From an uncultured Ectothiorhodospiraceae bacterium (GTDB lineage Bacteria; Pseudomonadota; Gammaproteobacteria; Nevskiales; Oceanococcaceae): a stretch of DNA of 64,000 nucleotides. This document shows, one piece after another, positions 24,041 through 32,097 of this stretch (positions are counted from its first letter, which is position 1; every line of letters begins with the position of its first letter). The position numbers and the translations under genes are program-made. Under the pieces are notes generated by a model that searched no databases, had not been told where the DNA came from, and saw nothing but the letters and a program-made list of their open reading frames with translations. The stretch is from contig CAKZQS010000004.1 in assembly GCA_937141935.1 (NCBI GenBank), forward strand, positions 62,001 to 126,000, in the 5' to 3' direction.

Positions 24041-24531
24041 TGAACTGGGCTGAGGTGCCTCTACGACCCCATCGCCCTGGGGCCGGCCCTGCCCCCGCCG
24101 GGACAACAGCGCCGTCAGCCCGACACCACCTACGCCCTCGACCGGGCCCGTCATGGCCCGTGTTTCTGGCTCGGGCCCTCGCTCGCCCCCGGCCACCGCC
24201 CCTCGTTCCCGGCTACGACCGCCAGGCGCCGCCCCCGACCCACCGCGCCAGCCACCGCTTTTGGCCGCCACCCGCCGCCCGCCGCCGGTCGCCCGTCGGC
24301 AGGCCCGCAGAACAGTCCGTGGCCGCAGGCCTGCCGTGCGGTGCAAGCACTTCGCGACAAGACGCGAGACAGATCGCCGGCCGGCGCCTGCCGGGGCGTG
24401 ATCGGGCGGCAGTTGTGTCGCCTAGAGTGCTGCCGCCACCCTGACCTTGGTCACGAAATGCCGGGCGTTTCGCCCCCCGGGCCACGCTGGCCGCGGTGCG
24501 GCCGAAAAGCCTGCCGCGATGCCGGAAAAAC

Positions 24532-24613
24532 TGTAGCCATTCACCGACAAGACGTGGGTTTTTGGCGACAAAGGCGGCTGCGGCGGCCTCGGGGCTGTCC
24601 ACAGACGCCGACG
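24532..24613 (+). promoter_or_regulatory. two GlrR-like enhancer sites
   Basis: TGTA-N10-GACA (24532-24549) and TGTC-N10-GACG (24596-24613) each differ by one base from the TGTC-N10-GACA consensus of GlrR. They lie about 140-210 bases upstream of the sigma-54 promoter at 24756, a normal enhancer distance. Confidence 0.45.
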
Positions 24614-24755
24614 CCGCCACGCGATTCATGGCCGTCCCGCACTCAGCAGGCCGGCTCGGCGGCTGCGCGGCGAAACTGCCACAAACCACTGAATAAAAAC
24701 AATAAACAGACGATACCGGCGCGTGGGCAGGGCGCTTTGCCATTGCAACCAGACT

Positions 24756-24770
24756 TGGCACAGCGATTGC
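24756..24770 (+). promoter_or_regulatory. sigma-54 promoter of the DUF1328 gene
   Basis: TGGCAC (24756-24761), five bases, then TTGC (24767-24770) is a near-perfect -24/-12 element. The predicted start near 24782 leaves a leader of about 23 bases carrying GGAGG before the ATG at 24805. An activator of the NtrC family (GlrR-like) is encoded 1.3 kb away. Confidence 0.75.
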
Positions 24771-24804
24771 CGATATCCAGCTGAGTTTGTCCCGGAGGCG
24801 TGCC

Positions 24805-24981
24805 ATGACCCGTCTCGCAACGATGTTCTTCGTCATCGCGCTGATTGCGGCGCTGTTCGCCTTCGGCGGCTTTGCCACGGCGGCCGCCGAAGTCGCACAG
24901 ATGCTGTTCTTCGGCGCGCTGGCCCTTGCAGTCGCCTGCTACGCGGCCGCCGGAATCGGCAGTCGCGACGTTTCAACCTGA
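24805..24981 (+). CDS. DUF1328 small membrane protein
   Basis: A 58-residue protein with two membrane helices (FFVIALIAALFAFGGF and MLFFGALALAVACYAAA), the layout of the DUF1328/YtjA family. The family's function is unknown; members are often stress-induced. A good GGAGG lies upstream and a sigma-54 promoter precedes it. The next gene follows after 79 bases that include a perfect 12-bp hairpin, so the two may share a transcript. Confidence 0.8.
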   Translation: MTRLATMFFVIALIAALFAFGGFATAAAEVAQMLFFGALALAVACYAAAGIGSRDVST

Positions 24982-24988
24982 TACCGGT

Positions 24989-25020
24989 CGGCGGCGCCCG
25001 TACAAGACCGGGCGCCGCCG
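24989..25020 (+). other. intercistronic hairpin
   Basis: A perfect 12-bp stem CGGCGGCGCCCG / CGGGCGCCGCCG with loop TACAAGAC lies between the DUF1328 gene and the next gene. There is no T-run after it, so an mRNA-stabilising or processing hairpin is more likely than a terminator. Confidence 0.6.
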
Positions 25021-25060
25021 GCAACCCCTCTGAGTTTCCCCTTGCACAAAGGAGTTTTTC

Positions 25061-25243
25061 ATGAAAGCCAAGACCACTTCCGCCCTGCTGATTGGTGCCC
25101 TGATTGCCGTCGCCGGTTTCGGTGCCTATGCCCTCTTCGAAGAGGACAACGACACCATCACCATCGAAGAGATGGGTGATTCCTTCGACGAAGGCGTCGA
25201 GGAAATGGGCGACGAGTTCGAAGACGCCACCGACGGCCAATAA
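25061..25243 (+). CDS. small acidic membrane-anchored protein
   Basis: A 60-residue protein with one N-terminal hydrophobic segment (about 8-26), which may be an anchor or signal peptide. A very acidic tail follows (EEDNDTITIEEMGDSFDEG). AAAGGAG sits before the ATG. I recognise no family. The EDATD ending resembles the EDATE stretch of the coiled-coil lipoprotein at 45609, which may be chance. Probably part of the sigma-54 transcript. Confidence 0.72.
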   Translation: MKAKTTSALLIGALIAVAGFGAYALFEEDNDTITIEEMGDSFDEGVEEMGDEFEDATDGQ

Positions 25244-25264
25244 GCCGGGCGCGCACTTTCCCCA

Positions 25265-25313
25265 GGCCGGCCGTCGGGCGCCACCGTCCTCCGGCGCCGG
25301 GCCGGCCGCTTTT
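25265..25313 (+). terminator. Rho-independent terminator
   Basis: GGCCGGCC and GGCGCC arms (25265-25272, 25277-25282) pair with GGCGCC and GGCCGGCC (25293-25298, 25300-25307), followed by CGCTTTT. It ends the transcript of the small acidic protein gene. Confidence 0.65.
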
Positions 25314-25418
25314 CCCACCGGTTTTTGATTTGCAGCGGGTGGGCCCACCCCGCCGGCTGCGACCCGAGATTTCCCCCTACGGCAGCGTGCTGCGCTGCCG
25401 CCCCCAAGGAGTATTGCT

Positions 25419-25967
25419 ATGAAGACTGCTATGAAAACCCCTATCAAACGTACGCTTGCCGCCGCCCTGTTGGCCCTGCCGGGTGCCGCCCTGGCCCATG
25501 ACTACACCTATGTCGAAGGTGGCTACGTGAGCATGGACCGCGGTGCCGATGACGAGGGCGGTGTGCGCCTGGCCGGCTCGGCCGCGCTGACCCCGACGGT
25601 CAACGTCTTCGCCGAAGGCGCCGACGTCGATGAATACAACGAGCTGGCCGCGGGCGTGATGATGCACGCGCCGCTGAGCCCGACCATCGACGCCGTGGGC
25701 GGCGCCTCGATCGAGCGTGTCGAAGTCGGCGAGTTCGACGACACCGGCCTGGGCCTGCGCGGTGGTCTGCGCTGGACGGTGGTCGACAACACGCTGGAGA
25801 TCAACCCCGAGATTCGCTACCGCAATCTGGAGGTCGGCGACGACGAGGCCTCCACCTCGGTGCGCGTGGCCGGCCTGTACCGCCTGACGCCGCTGCTGGG
25901 CGCGCAGGTGGCCGTGCAGGGCGGTGATGATGATCGCTTCGAGGCGGGCCTGCGCTACGGCTTCTAA
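25419..25967 (+). CDS. outer-membrane beta-barrel protein
   Basis: A 182-residue exported protein with a signal peptide cleaved after GAALA. The mature part alternates polar and hydrophobic residues in about eight strands (DYTYVEGGYVSM, VRLAGSAAL, GLRGGLRWTVV, LEINPEIRYRNL) and ends in the aromatic YGF typical of outer-membrane barrels. The size fits a small eight-stranded porin-like or OmpA-like barrel. AAGGAG precedes the ATG. It lies between two terminators, so it is monocistronic. Confidence 0.78.
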   Translation: MKTAMKTPIKRTLAAALLALPGAALAHDYTYVEGGYVSMDRGADDEGGVRLAGSAALTPTVNVFAEGADVDEYNELAAGVMMHAPLSPTIDAVGGASIERVEVGEFDDTGLGLRGGLRWTVVDNTLEINPEIRYRNLEVGDDEASTSVRVAGLYRLTPLLGAQVAVQGGDDDRFEAGLRYGF

Positions 25968-25986
25968 GGTCGCCCTCGCCCGACAG

Positions 25987-26025
25987 GGGCCGCCCGCGCC
26001 ATTGGCGCCGGCGGCCCTTCTTTTT
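25987..26025 (+). terminator. Rho-independent terminator after the barrel gene
   Basis: GGGCCGCCCGCGCC pairs imperfectly with GGCGCCGGCGGCCC around ATT, followed by TTCTTTTT, about 20 bases after the stop codon. Confidence 0.8.
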
Positions 26026-26117
26026 GCCGGTTTGCGGCCCGCCGCGCCCCATTGCGGGATCCGGTCCGGGCCCCGGTGCAGACCCCCGCACCGGCGCCGG
26101 CGCAGAGTCGGGCCGGC

Positions 26118-27467
26118 TCAGTTCTTGCGCGGCTTGAAGCTCTTGGGGTCCAGGTCGTACTTCTTGAGCAGCTTGTAGATGTCGGTGCGGTTGCGGCCGG
26201 CAACGCGCGCCGTCTGGCTGACATTGCCGCGGCACAGCTCCAGCGCGCGCCGCAGGTAGTCGCGCGAGAAGGCATCCCGTGCCTCGTCAAAGGTCTCCAG
26301 CACCGCCGAGCGGGCTTCCGGCTCGCCCAGGGCCTTGTCCACCTGGCCGACGCTGATGACCTCGCCGGCCGACAGCGCGACGTTTTGCTCGACCACATTG
26401 AACAGTTGGCGGATGTTGCCCGGCCAGGACGCGGCGCAGAGCCGCTGCATGGCATCCGGGCTGTACACCCGCTTGGGCGCGCCGCGCGCCTGCAACTGCC
26501 GCAGCCGCTCGTGCACCAGCAGCGGGATGTCCTCGCGGCGCTCGTCCAGCGGCGGGATGCGCAGCCGGACCACATTGAGCCGGTAGAACAAATCCTCGCG
26601 GAACTTGCCGGCGGTAATCAGCTCTTCGAGCTCGCGGTGGGTCGCCGACAGCACGCGCACATCCACCGGCACCGAGCGCGCCTCGCCGACCGGGCGGACC
26701 TCGCGCTGCTCCAGCACGCGCAGCAGTTTGACCTGCAGCTCGGCCGGCATGTCGCCGATTTCGTCCAGCAGGATCGTGCCGCCCTCGGCGGCGCGAAACA
26801 GGCCCAGGTTGTCGCTGGTGGCGCCGGTGAACGCGCCCTTCTTGTGCCCGAACAGCTCGGACTCGAGCAACTCGGCGGGCACGGCGCCGCAATTCATGGC
26901 GACGAAGGGGCGGCTGGCGCGCGGGCTGGCCTCGTGCAGCGCGCGGGCCAGCACCTCCTTGCCGGCGCCGGTCGGCCCGTTGATCAGCACCGAGCAGTCG
27001 GTCTTGGCCACACGCTTCACGTCGGCCATCAACTCGCGCATGCGCGGGTTTTTGGTCTTCAGGTCGCCGCTCTCGCTGTCGCCCCCACCCGGCGCGGGCT
27101 CGGGCTCCGCCGGACCCACATGCTTTTCAATGGCGCGGGCCAGCTCCTCCTTGCGCACGGGCTTGGTCAGGAAGCTGGCGGCGCCCGCCTGCGTGGCGGC
27201 CACGGCGTCGCGCACGTCGCCATGCGCGGTGAGCAAGATGACCGGCAGCCCGGGGCGCAGGTGCTGCAGGCGGTCCAGCAGCTCCATGCCGTCCATGCCG
27301 GGCATGCGCAGGTCGGTCAGCACCAGCGCGGGCTGCACGTCGCCCATGCGGTTCAGCGCCTCCTGCGCCGAGCTGACGGCGGTGACCTGGTGCTGCATCG
27401 CCTCCAGGCGCAGCGTCAGGACGCGCAGGAGCTTTTCGTCGTCATCAATCAGCAGGATTCTGGCCAT
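26118..27467 (-). CDS. glrR: sigma-54-dependent response regulator, GlrR-like
   Basis: A 449-residue NtrC-family activator. It has an N-terminal receiver (DDDEK; phospho-Asp in LVLTDLRMPGMDG; Lys in FLTKPVRKEEL), a central AAA+ domain with Walker A GPTGAGKE and the sigma-54 contact loop GAFTGA, and a C-terminal Fis-type helix-turn-helix (SQTARVAGRNRTDIYKLLKKY). This matches GlrR (QseF) in length and layout. It overlaps the kinase gene by 23 bases. Sigma-54 promoters and TGTC-N10-GACA-like enhancers flank the locus (24532-24770 and 29037-29153), which are the probable targets. Confidence 0.87.
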   Translation of the reverse strand: MARILLIDDDEKLLRVLTLRLEAMQHQVTAVSSAQEALNRMGDVQPALVLTDLRMPGMDGMELLDRLQHLRPGLPVILLTAHGDVRDAVAATQAGAASFLTKPVRKEELARAIEKHVGPAEPEPAPGGGDSESGDLKTKNPRMRELMADVKRVAKTDCSVLINGPTGAGKEVLARALHEASPRASRPFVAMNCGAVPAELLESELFGHKKGAFTGATSDNLGLFRAAEGGTILLDEIGDMPAELQVKLLRVLEQREVRPVGEARSVPVDVRVLSATHRELEELITAGKFREDLFYRLNVVRLRIPPLDERREDIPLLVHERLRQLQARGAPKRVYSPDAMQRLCAASWPGNIRQLFNVVEQNVALSAGEVISVGQVDKALGEPEARSAVLETFDEARDAFSRDYLRRALELCRGNVSQTARVAGRNRTDIYKLLKKYDLDPKSFKPRKN

Positions 27468-28959
27468 CCGGGGCCTCCTGGGATTGGGGGGTCAGGGTGG
27501 CGGGCGGCAGGCCGCGGGCCGGCCAGCGCAGCACGAAGCGGGCGCCGGGTTCGGCGTCCTCGACATAAACCTCGCCGTTGAGCTCACGCACCGTCTCGGC
27601 GACGATGGCCAGGCCCAGCCCGGTGCCGCGCACGGCGCTCTCGATCGAGGCGCTGCCGCGGGCGAAGGGCTGGAAGATGCGCTCCTTCTCGGCATCGGGC
27701 ACGCCCGGGCCATGGTCGCGCACGGTGATCTCGCAGACGGTGTTGCCTTCCTCCTCGTCATCGTCGGCGGGCCGCGTGCAGGCGCTGACGATGATCACGC
27801 TGCCTTCCGGCGCGTGCTTGATGGCGTTGGTCAGCAGGTTGTCGAAGAGCTCGGCCAGCGCGATGCGGCGGCCGTAGATGAACTCGCCCTGCTGCTCGCG
27901 GCGGATCAGCAGGCGCCGGGCCCGCACCGCGACCGCGCTGGCCTCGCTGGCTTCTTCGAGCAGGGGTTCCAGGGCCTGCCAGCCGGGTTTGTCCTGGCGC
28001 CGCTCCATGCGCCACTCGGCATAGGAGAGCAGGCGCAGGATCAGCGTTTCCAGATCCTCGCTGGCCTCCTGCAGGATGCGCACCAGCTCGCGTTTCTCGG
28101 TGGGGATCGCGCCCAGGTAGCCATCGGCCAGCAGCTGCACGCCCTCCTTGAGCGTGGCCAGCGGCGTTTTCAGCTCGTGGGTGACATGGCGCATGAAGCG
28201 CTCCTTGTCGGCCTCGAGGTTGGCCAGGCGCAGGCGCAGCCAGTCCAGCGTCTCGCCCAGTTCGCTCATCTCCTCGGGGTAGTGGATGCGTACCGGGTGG
28301 TCGTGACGGCCGCGGCCCAACTCACGAATGGCCTCGCGGGCACGGCGGACGGGGCGGTTGATCAGCGTGGTCAGGCCAAAAAACAAGGCCACGCTCAGCG
28401 GGATCAGCGCGCCGACCACGATCAGCACGGTGCGCTGCGCATTGCGCACCGCGTCTTCCAGCTCGGCCTCCCCGATACGCAGCGCGGCGGTACCGGCCTG
28501 CAGCATCTCCTCCGCACTGACGCCGGCATGGCCAACGACCTCCAGCCCGGTGGTCAGGGCTTCGCCGCGCTCCAGCGCGCCGGTCCAGGCATCGCGGGCC
28601 CGGGTGAGGGCCTGCTCGACTTCGACGACCTCCTGGCCAAAGGCGCTGTCCAGGCCAGCCACGTCGATGGCACGCAGCACCGCAATGGCCTGGTCCAGCT
28701 GCTCGTAGAAATTGCGCAGCTCGGCCTCGTTGCCGTAATCCACAAAGTCGCGGGCGCTGATCTCCATCGCGCGGATGTCGCCGCGCAACTGCTCGCCCAG
28801 CCGCGTGATCAGGATGCTGTCGTGCAGCAGCGAGTCGCTGTACTGGGTCACGCGGTCCAGCGCGCTGATGGCCATCAGCAGGGCGATGGCCAGCGGCATG
28901 GCGGCGATGACGAAGCCCAGCGCGACCAGGCTGCTCATGGAGCGGGGTAGCAACCTCAT
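27445..28959 (-). CDS. glrK: sensor histidine kinase, GlrK-like
   Basis: A 504-residue inner-membrane kinase with membrane helices at about 10-32 and 178-200 enclosing a helical periplasmic sensor, then a HAMP linker. The phosphoacceptor motif is FMRHVTHELKTPLATL and the ATPase domain has LLTNAIKHAPEG, DHGPGVP and GTGLGLAIV. The layout and gene order with the sigma-54 regulator match GlrK (QseE), which controls envelope-linked sigma-54 genes in enterobacteria. The lipoprotein YfhG/QseG usually between the pair is absent. Confidence 0.85.
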   Translation of the reverse strand: MRLLPRSMSSLVALGFVIAAMPLAIALLMAISALDRVTQYSDSLLHDSILITRLGEQLRGDIRAMEISARDFVDYGNEAELRNFYEQLDQAIAVLRAIDVAGLDSAFGQEVVEVEQALTRARDAWTGALERGEALTTGLEVVGHAGVSAEEMLQAGTAALRIGEAELEDAVRNAQRTVLIVVGALIPLSVALFFGLTTLINRPVRRAREAIRELGRGRHDHPVRIHYPEEMSELGETLDWLRLRLANLEADKERFMRHVTHELKTPLATLKEGVQLLADGYLGAIPTEKRELVRILQEASEDLETLILRLLSYAEWRMERRQDKPGWQALEPLLEEASEASAVAVRARRLLIRREQQGEFIYGRRIALAELFDNLLTNAIKHAPEGSVIIVSACTRPADDDEEEGNTVCEITVRDHGPGVPDAEKERIFQPFARGSASIESAVRGTGLGLAIVAETVRELNGEVYVEDAEPGARFVLRWPARGLPPATLTPQSQEAPDGQNPAD

Positions 28960-29036
28960 CGTGGCCCTCTGTCGCCAATTACAGACGTGAAACTCGTCAC
29001 GGTTGGCTCCTGTATTCCTTGGGGTTTTCGGCGTAT

Positions 29037-29054
29037 TGTCGGTGATCGCAGACA
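29037..29054 (+). promoter_or_regulatory. GlrR enhancer site (perfect consensus)
   Basis: TGTC-GGTGATCGCA-GACA exactly matches the TGTC-N10-GACA consensus reported for GlrR in enterobacteria. It lies about 85 bases upstream of the CsbD -24 element and also upstream of the divergent kinase gene. Confidence 0.65.
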
Positions 29055-29138
29055 GAATTGCCGGCGCAGGAGGACAGTTGGCCCTGCGCCTGCCACCGGT
29101 GGGCCATAAGCCCCTGCGAGGATTGAAAAAAATCGGCC

Positions 29139-29153
29139 TGGCACGATAATTGG
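29139..29153 (+). promoter_or_regulatory. sigma-54 promoter of the CsbD gene
   Basis: TGGCACG (29139-29145) followed after four bases by TTGG (29150-29153): a perfect -24 and a -12 with one mismatch (TTGG for TTGC). The start near 29165 gives a leader of about 27 bases with GGAG before the ATG at 29192. Confidence 0.6.
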
Positions 29154-29191
29154 CCGCTATGACACCAACAACCCAAGTTTGGAGTCATTGC

Positions 29192-29413
29192 ATGAGCAAT
29201 TCGGACACGCTGAAAGGACAGTGGAAACAGATCAAGGGCCAGCTGCGCGAGCAGTGGGGCCGCTTGAGTGACGACGAGATCGAGCAGATCCGCGGCAGTT
29301 CGCAAAACCTGATTGGCAAGCTGCAGGAGCGCTATGGCCTGGCGCGCGACGAAGCCGAGGCGCAGTTCGCCCGCTTCATGCGCAACATCAGCGAGCGCGC
29401 CAATCGGTCCTGA
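29192..29413 (+). CDS. CsbD-family stress protein
   Basis: A 73-residue helical protein beginning MSNSDTLKGQWKQIKGQLREQWG, the CsbD family signature. Members are abundant small stress proteins of unknown mechanism. The ATG at 29192 is preferred to upstream in-frame starts (29150, 29159) because of the family N-terminus and the GGAG at 29181-29184. A sigma-54 promoter and a GlrR-type site lie upstream, linking it to the divergent glrK-glrR operon. Confidence 0.88.
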   Translation: MSNSDTLKGQWKQIKGQLREQWGRLSDDEIEQIRGSSQNLIGKLQERYGLARDEAEAQFARFMRNISERANRS

Positions 29414-29431
29414 TCCCACCCCGCGCCGCCC

Positions 29432-29797
29432 CTAGCGCTGGCGCATTGAGGGCGGCAGCTGCGGCGCCGGTGTCGCCTCGCGCGCGTCCAGGCGCCGCTC
29501 GTAGCGGCCGAACTCCCAGGCGCTGAGCTGGCCGTCGTCGTTGACGTCCACGCTGTGCCAGAACAGGCGAAGCTTTTGCTGCTGGCGAATGCCGGCCTCG
29601 TCTTCACTGAGCCGGCCGTTGCCGTCGCGATCCATGCCGGCGAAGCGCGCCTCGGGGCCGCCATCCGCGAGCGCGAGGCCGGGCCCGACGCCGAGCAGGG
29701 TGACCAAGGTCCCCACGGCAAGAGGGCGCAGGGCGCCTACACTGAAGTCCCAACGAGGGCCCGGGCCCCGGGAGCCACCATGCTGCTGTCGCGTCAT
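29432..29797 (-). CDS. exported EF-hand protein
   Basis: A small protein (121 residues from the first ATG) with a hydrophobic export signal ending ALADGG and two EF-hand loops (DRDGNGRLSEDE and DVNDDGQLSAWE) expected to bind calcium. The ATG at 29795-29797 lies inside the divergent AI-2E transporter gene. A GTG at 29717-29719 would remove that overlap but leave a short, uncharged signal, so the true start is unsettled. Its stop faces the CsbD gene, and the two genes converge. Confidence 0.65.
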   Translation of the reverse strand: MTRQQHGGSRGPGPRWDFSVGALRPLAVGTLVTLLGVGPGLALADGGPEARFAGMDRDGNGRLSEDEAGIRQQQKLRLFWHSVDVNDDGQLSAWEFGRYERRLDAREATPAPQLPPSMRQR

Positions 29798-30817
29798 CTG
29801 CTGTTTCTCAATCTCGTGGCCCTGCTGGCCGTTCTGAAATTCGCCCAGGAGCCGCTGTTGCCCCTGGCCATTGCGGCCGTGCTGACCTTGTTGCTGGGCC
29901 CCTTCGTGACCCGACTGACACGCATGGGCCTGCCGCGCCCCTTGTCGGCTTTGCTGATCACACTGGGTTTTGGCGCCGCCGTGCTTGTGATCGTGACTAA
30001 CTTCATGCGTCCGCTGGAGCGCTGGGCGCTGGAAATGCCGCGCGCGCTGGCGGTGCTGCAGCAGGAGGGGGCCGGCTTTGGCGAGCGCCTGCGCCGGCTC
30101 AGCGATACCTCCGCGCAGGTCGAGGCCATGGCGGCCGACATGGCCGGCGGCAAGGACGAACCGGTGCGCGTGGCGGTGGAAACGGGGAATGCGACGGAAC
30201 GCGCGATGGAGCTGGCCGTCAGCAGCGTGTATGTGTCGCTGATCGTGCTGATCACGCTGTTTTTCCTGCTGACGCTGGGGCCGCGCATGGTGCGCAGCGC
30301 TCTGATGATCCCGCGCGAGCGCGAGCGCCGACGACGCTGGGTGCGCATCGTGCGCGGCATCCAGCACGGCTATACGCGCTACATCCTGACGGTGACCTTC
30401 ATGAACATCGCGCTGGCGGTGTTCACGGGCGTGGCGCTGAGCCTGATCGGCGTGCCCGATGCCTGGCTCTGGGGCGTGATGGCCGGCGTGCTGAACTATG
30501 TGCCCTTTTTCGGCACCGCCGTCACCACGATTGCGATCACCACGGCCGCCCTGATTTCGCAGCAGGAGATGCTGTGGATGCTGCTGCCCGGGATCGTCTA
30601 CCTGCTGGTCAACGGCATCGAGGCCAACATCATCACGCCCACCCTGCTGGGCGAAAGCCTGTCGCTGAACCCGCTGGTGGTCCTGCTGGCCATCGTCTTC
30701 ATGGGCTGGCTGTGGGGCGTGGGCGGCATGTTCGTGGCTGTGCCGTTGCTGGTGGTGCTGAAGGTGGCGATGGCCGAGCTGGAGCCCAACGCGCACGGCG
30801 TATACCGGCTGCTGTAG
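29780..30817 (+). CDS. AI-2E family membrane transporter
   Basis: A 345-residue protein with about eight membrane segments in the order typical of the AI-2E/PerM family. These include the conserved GVPDAWLWGVMAGVLNYVPFFG and NGIEANIITPTLLGESLSLNPLVVLLA blocks, the latter being the family signature. Substrates of individual members are mostly unknown; some export AI-2, others move Na+/H+. The ATG at 29780 follows a GGGAG. Transcribed alone. Confidence 0.87.
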   Translation: MLLSRHLLFLNLVALLAVLKFAQEPLLPLAIAAVLTLLLGPFVTRLTRMGLPRPLSALLITLGFGAAVLVIVTNFMRPLERWALEMPRALAVLQQEGAGFGERLRRLSDTSAQVEAMAADMAGGKDEPVRVAVETGNATERAMELAVSSVYVSLIVLITLFFLLTLGPRMVRSALMIPRERERRRRWVRIVRGIQHGYTRYILTVTFMNIALAVFTGVALSLIGVPDAWLWGVMAGVLNYVPFFGTAVTTIAITTAALISQQEMLWMLLPGIVYLLVNGIEANIITPTLLGESLSLNPLVVLLAIVFMGWLWGVGGMFVAVPLLVVLKVAMAELEPNAHGVYRLL

Positions 30818-30905
30818 GCGGCCCGGAGGCCGCTGGCCCCCGCCGGCGGCGGCGTTGGCGCGCGCCTGTGCCACACTAAAGGGCGCAAGACTGCGGGGGA
30901 GGCAG

Positions 30906-32045
30906 ATGGAGAACCCGGCACAGCGGTCCGCGAGCCTGACGGCCGCGGCAAACCGCGCCATCGCATCGAGCCTGTGGCAACAGCCGGTGATTGCCCAGGC
31001 GGGCGCCTGGATTTCAGTGTGCGTGGGCACTGGCTTCGTGTGGATCGCCTTGCAGCTGCGCGACGTGCCGCCGCTGGCCGTCTGGCTGCCCTCGATCGTG
31101 GTTGTGATCCTGACGCTGCTGGCCCTGGCGCTGCATTTCGTGGGCCGGCGCCTGTTCTACCGCCTGGTGGTGACCTGGATCAGCCTGGTGCAGGTCACGA
31201 TCACCGCCCAGTTGCTCAGCCTGCATTTTGGCCCTGAGAAGGCCCTGGTGCGCGAAGGCATGGTGCCGCTGCTGGGCGTGGCCGCGCCGGTGCTGCTGGT
31301 CGGGGCGCGGGCCTATCTGGCGCAGGAGCATGCGCGGCTGCTCAACGGCGGCTTCATCGGCGCGCTGATGCTGATCAGCGGCTTGTATGCCCTGCAGAAC
31401 TGGGATCAGGCGACGACGCCCTACGCGATCATCGTCATGCTCATCATCGCGTTCTTGCTGGCGCCGCTCACCGAGCTGCTGCTGGCCCAGCACTTGCGCG
31501 TGCAGTCGGCCGCCGCCGCGGCCTTGGCCGCGCAAGCCACCGAGCTGGAAATTCGCGCCCGCGAGGCCGAGGCGCGCGAGCGCACCGACGAGCTGACCGG
31601 CCTGTACAACCGCCGCGGCACGCTGCAATCGCTGGGGGCCTCGCTGGCGCAGGCCCCGCGCGTGGGCGTGGCGCGCCTGTGCCTGTGTGGCGAGGAGGCC
31701 CTGGCCGCGCAGCTGGAGCCCAAGGACTGGGACCAGCTGCGGCAGGACTTGGCCCGGCTGCTGCGCGACAGCCTGGGCGAGGATTACGCGCTGGGCCGGG
31801 TCAAGGCCTCGCAGCTCGTGGTGTGGTCGGCCCGCGAGGATGCGGTGGCCGGCTGGGCCGAGGACATGGCCGATCTGCGCGAGCGCCTGCAGCGCGAGTT
31901 CGCCGCGCAGGGCCAGGACTGCACGCTGGGCCTGGGCGCCAGCGTGTGGGAGCGCGGCGCCGAGGCGGCCCGCGCGCTGGAGGACACCAGCTTTCGCTGC
32001 TACATGGACTGCCTGGACCAGGGCGAGCGCGGCCCGCGCCGCTGA
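30906..32045 (+). CDS. membrane protein with degenerate GGDEF domain
   Basis: A 379-residue protein with five to six membrane helices (residues about 25-195), a coiled-coil linker and a GGDEF-like C-terminus. The domain start RTDELTGLYNRRG is well preserved. The catalytic GG[DE]EF loop is missing: LGRVKASQLVVWS occupies its place, so it should not make cyclic di-GMP. It may bind nucleotide or act as a structural sensor. Alone in its transcription unit as far as visible. Confidence 0.75.
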   Translation: MENPAQRSASLTAAANRAIASSLWQQPVIAQAGAWISVCVGTGFVWIALQLRDVPPLAVWLPSIVVVILTLLALALHFVGRRLFYRLVVTWISLVQVTITAQLLSLHFGPEKALVREGMVPLLGVAAPVLLVGARAYLAQEHARLLNGGFIGALMLISGLYALQNWDQATTPYAIIVMLIIAFLLAPLTELLLAQHLRVQSAAAAALAAQATELEIRAREAEARERTDELTGLYNRRGTLQSLGASLAQAPRVGVARLCLCGEEALAAQLEPKDWDQLRQDLARLLRDSLGEDYALGRVKASQLVVWSAREDAVAGWAEDMADLRERLQREFAAQGQDCTLGLGASVWERGAEAARALEDTSFRCYMDCLDQGERGPRR

Positions 32046-32097
32046 ATTGTCCACCACGTCGCCCACCACGTCGCCCGCCCCATCGCAAGGAACGTCA

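Larger units (their letters stand above)
23453..24755. other. long non-coding region
   Basis: About 1.3 kb with no convincing gene on either strand; the open frames are Pro/Arg/Ala-rich and lack family resemblance or usable start signals. It holds a tandem copy of CCCGCCAAGGCCCCT (23518-23548), a C/U-rich stretch ending in a strong terminator (23841-23889), a 12-bp perfect hairpin (23908-23937), seven copies of YGGCC (24006-24040) and GlrR-like sites (24532-24613). It reads as regulatory and RNA-coding rather than degraded coding sequence. Confidence 0.6.

Noticed and set aside
24213-24878. 221-residue minus-strand frame in the non-coding gap
   Set aside because: It covers the sigma-54 promoter and DUF1328 gene start, and the protein is compositionally biased without recognisable domains.
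30906-32045. Active diguanylate cyclase
   Set aside because: The GGDEF catalytic loop is missing.
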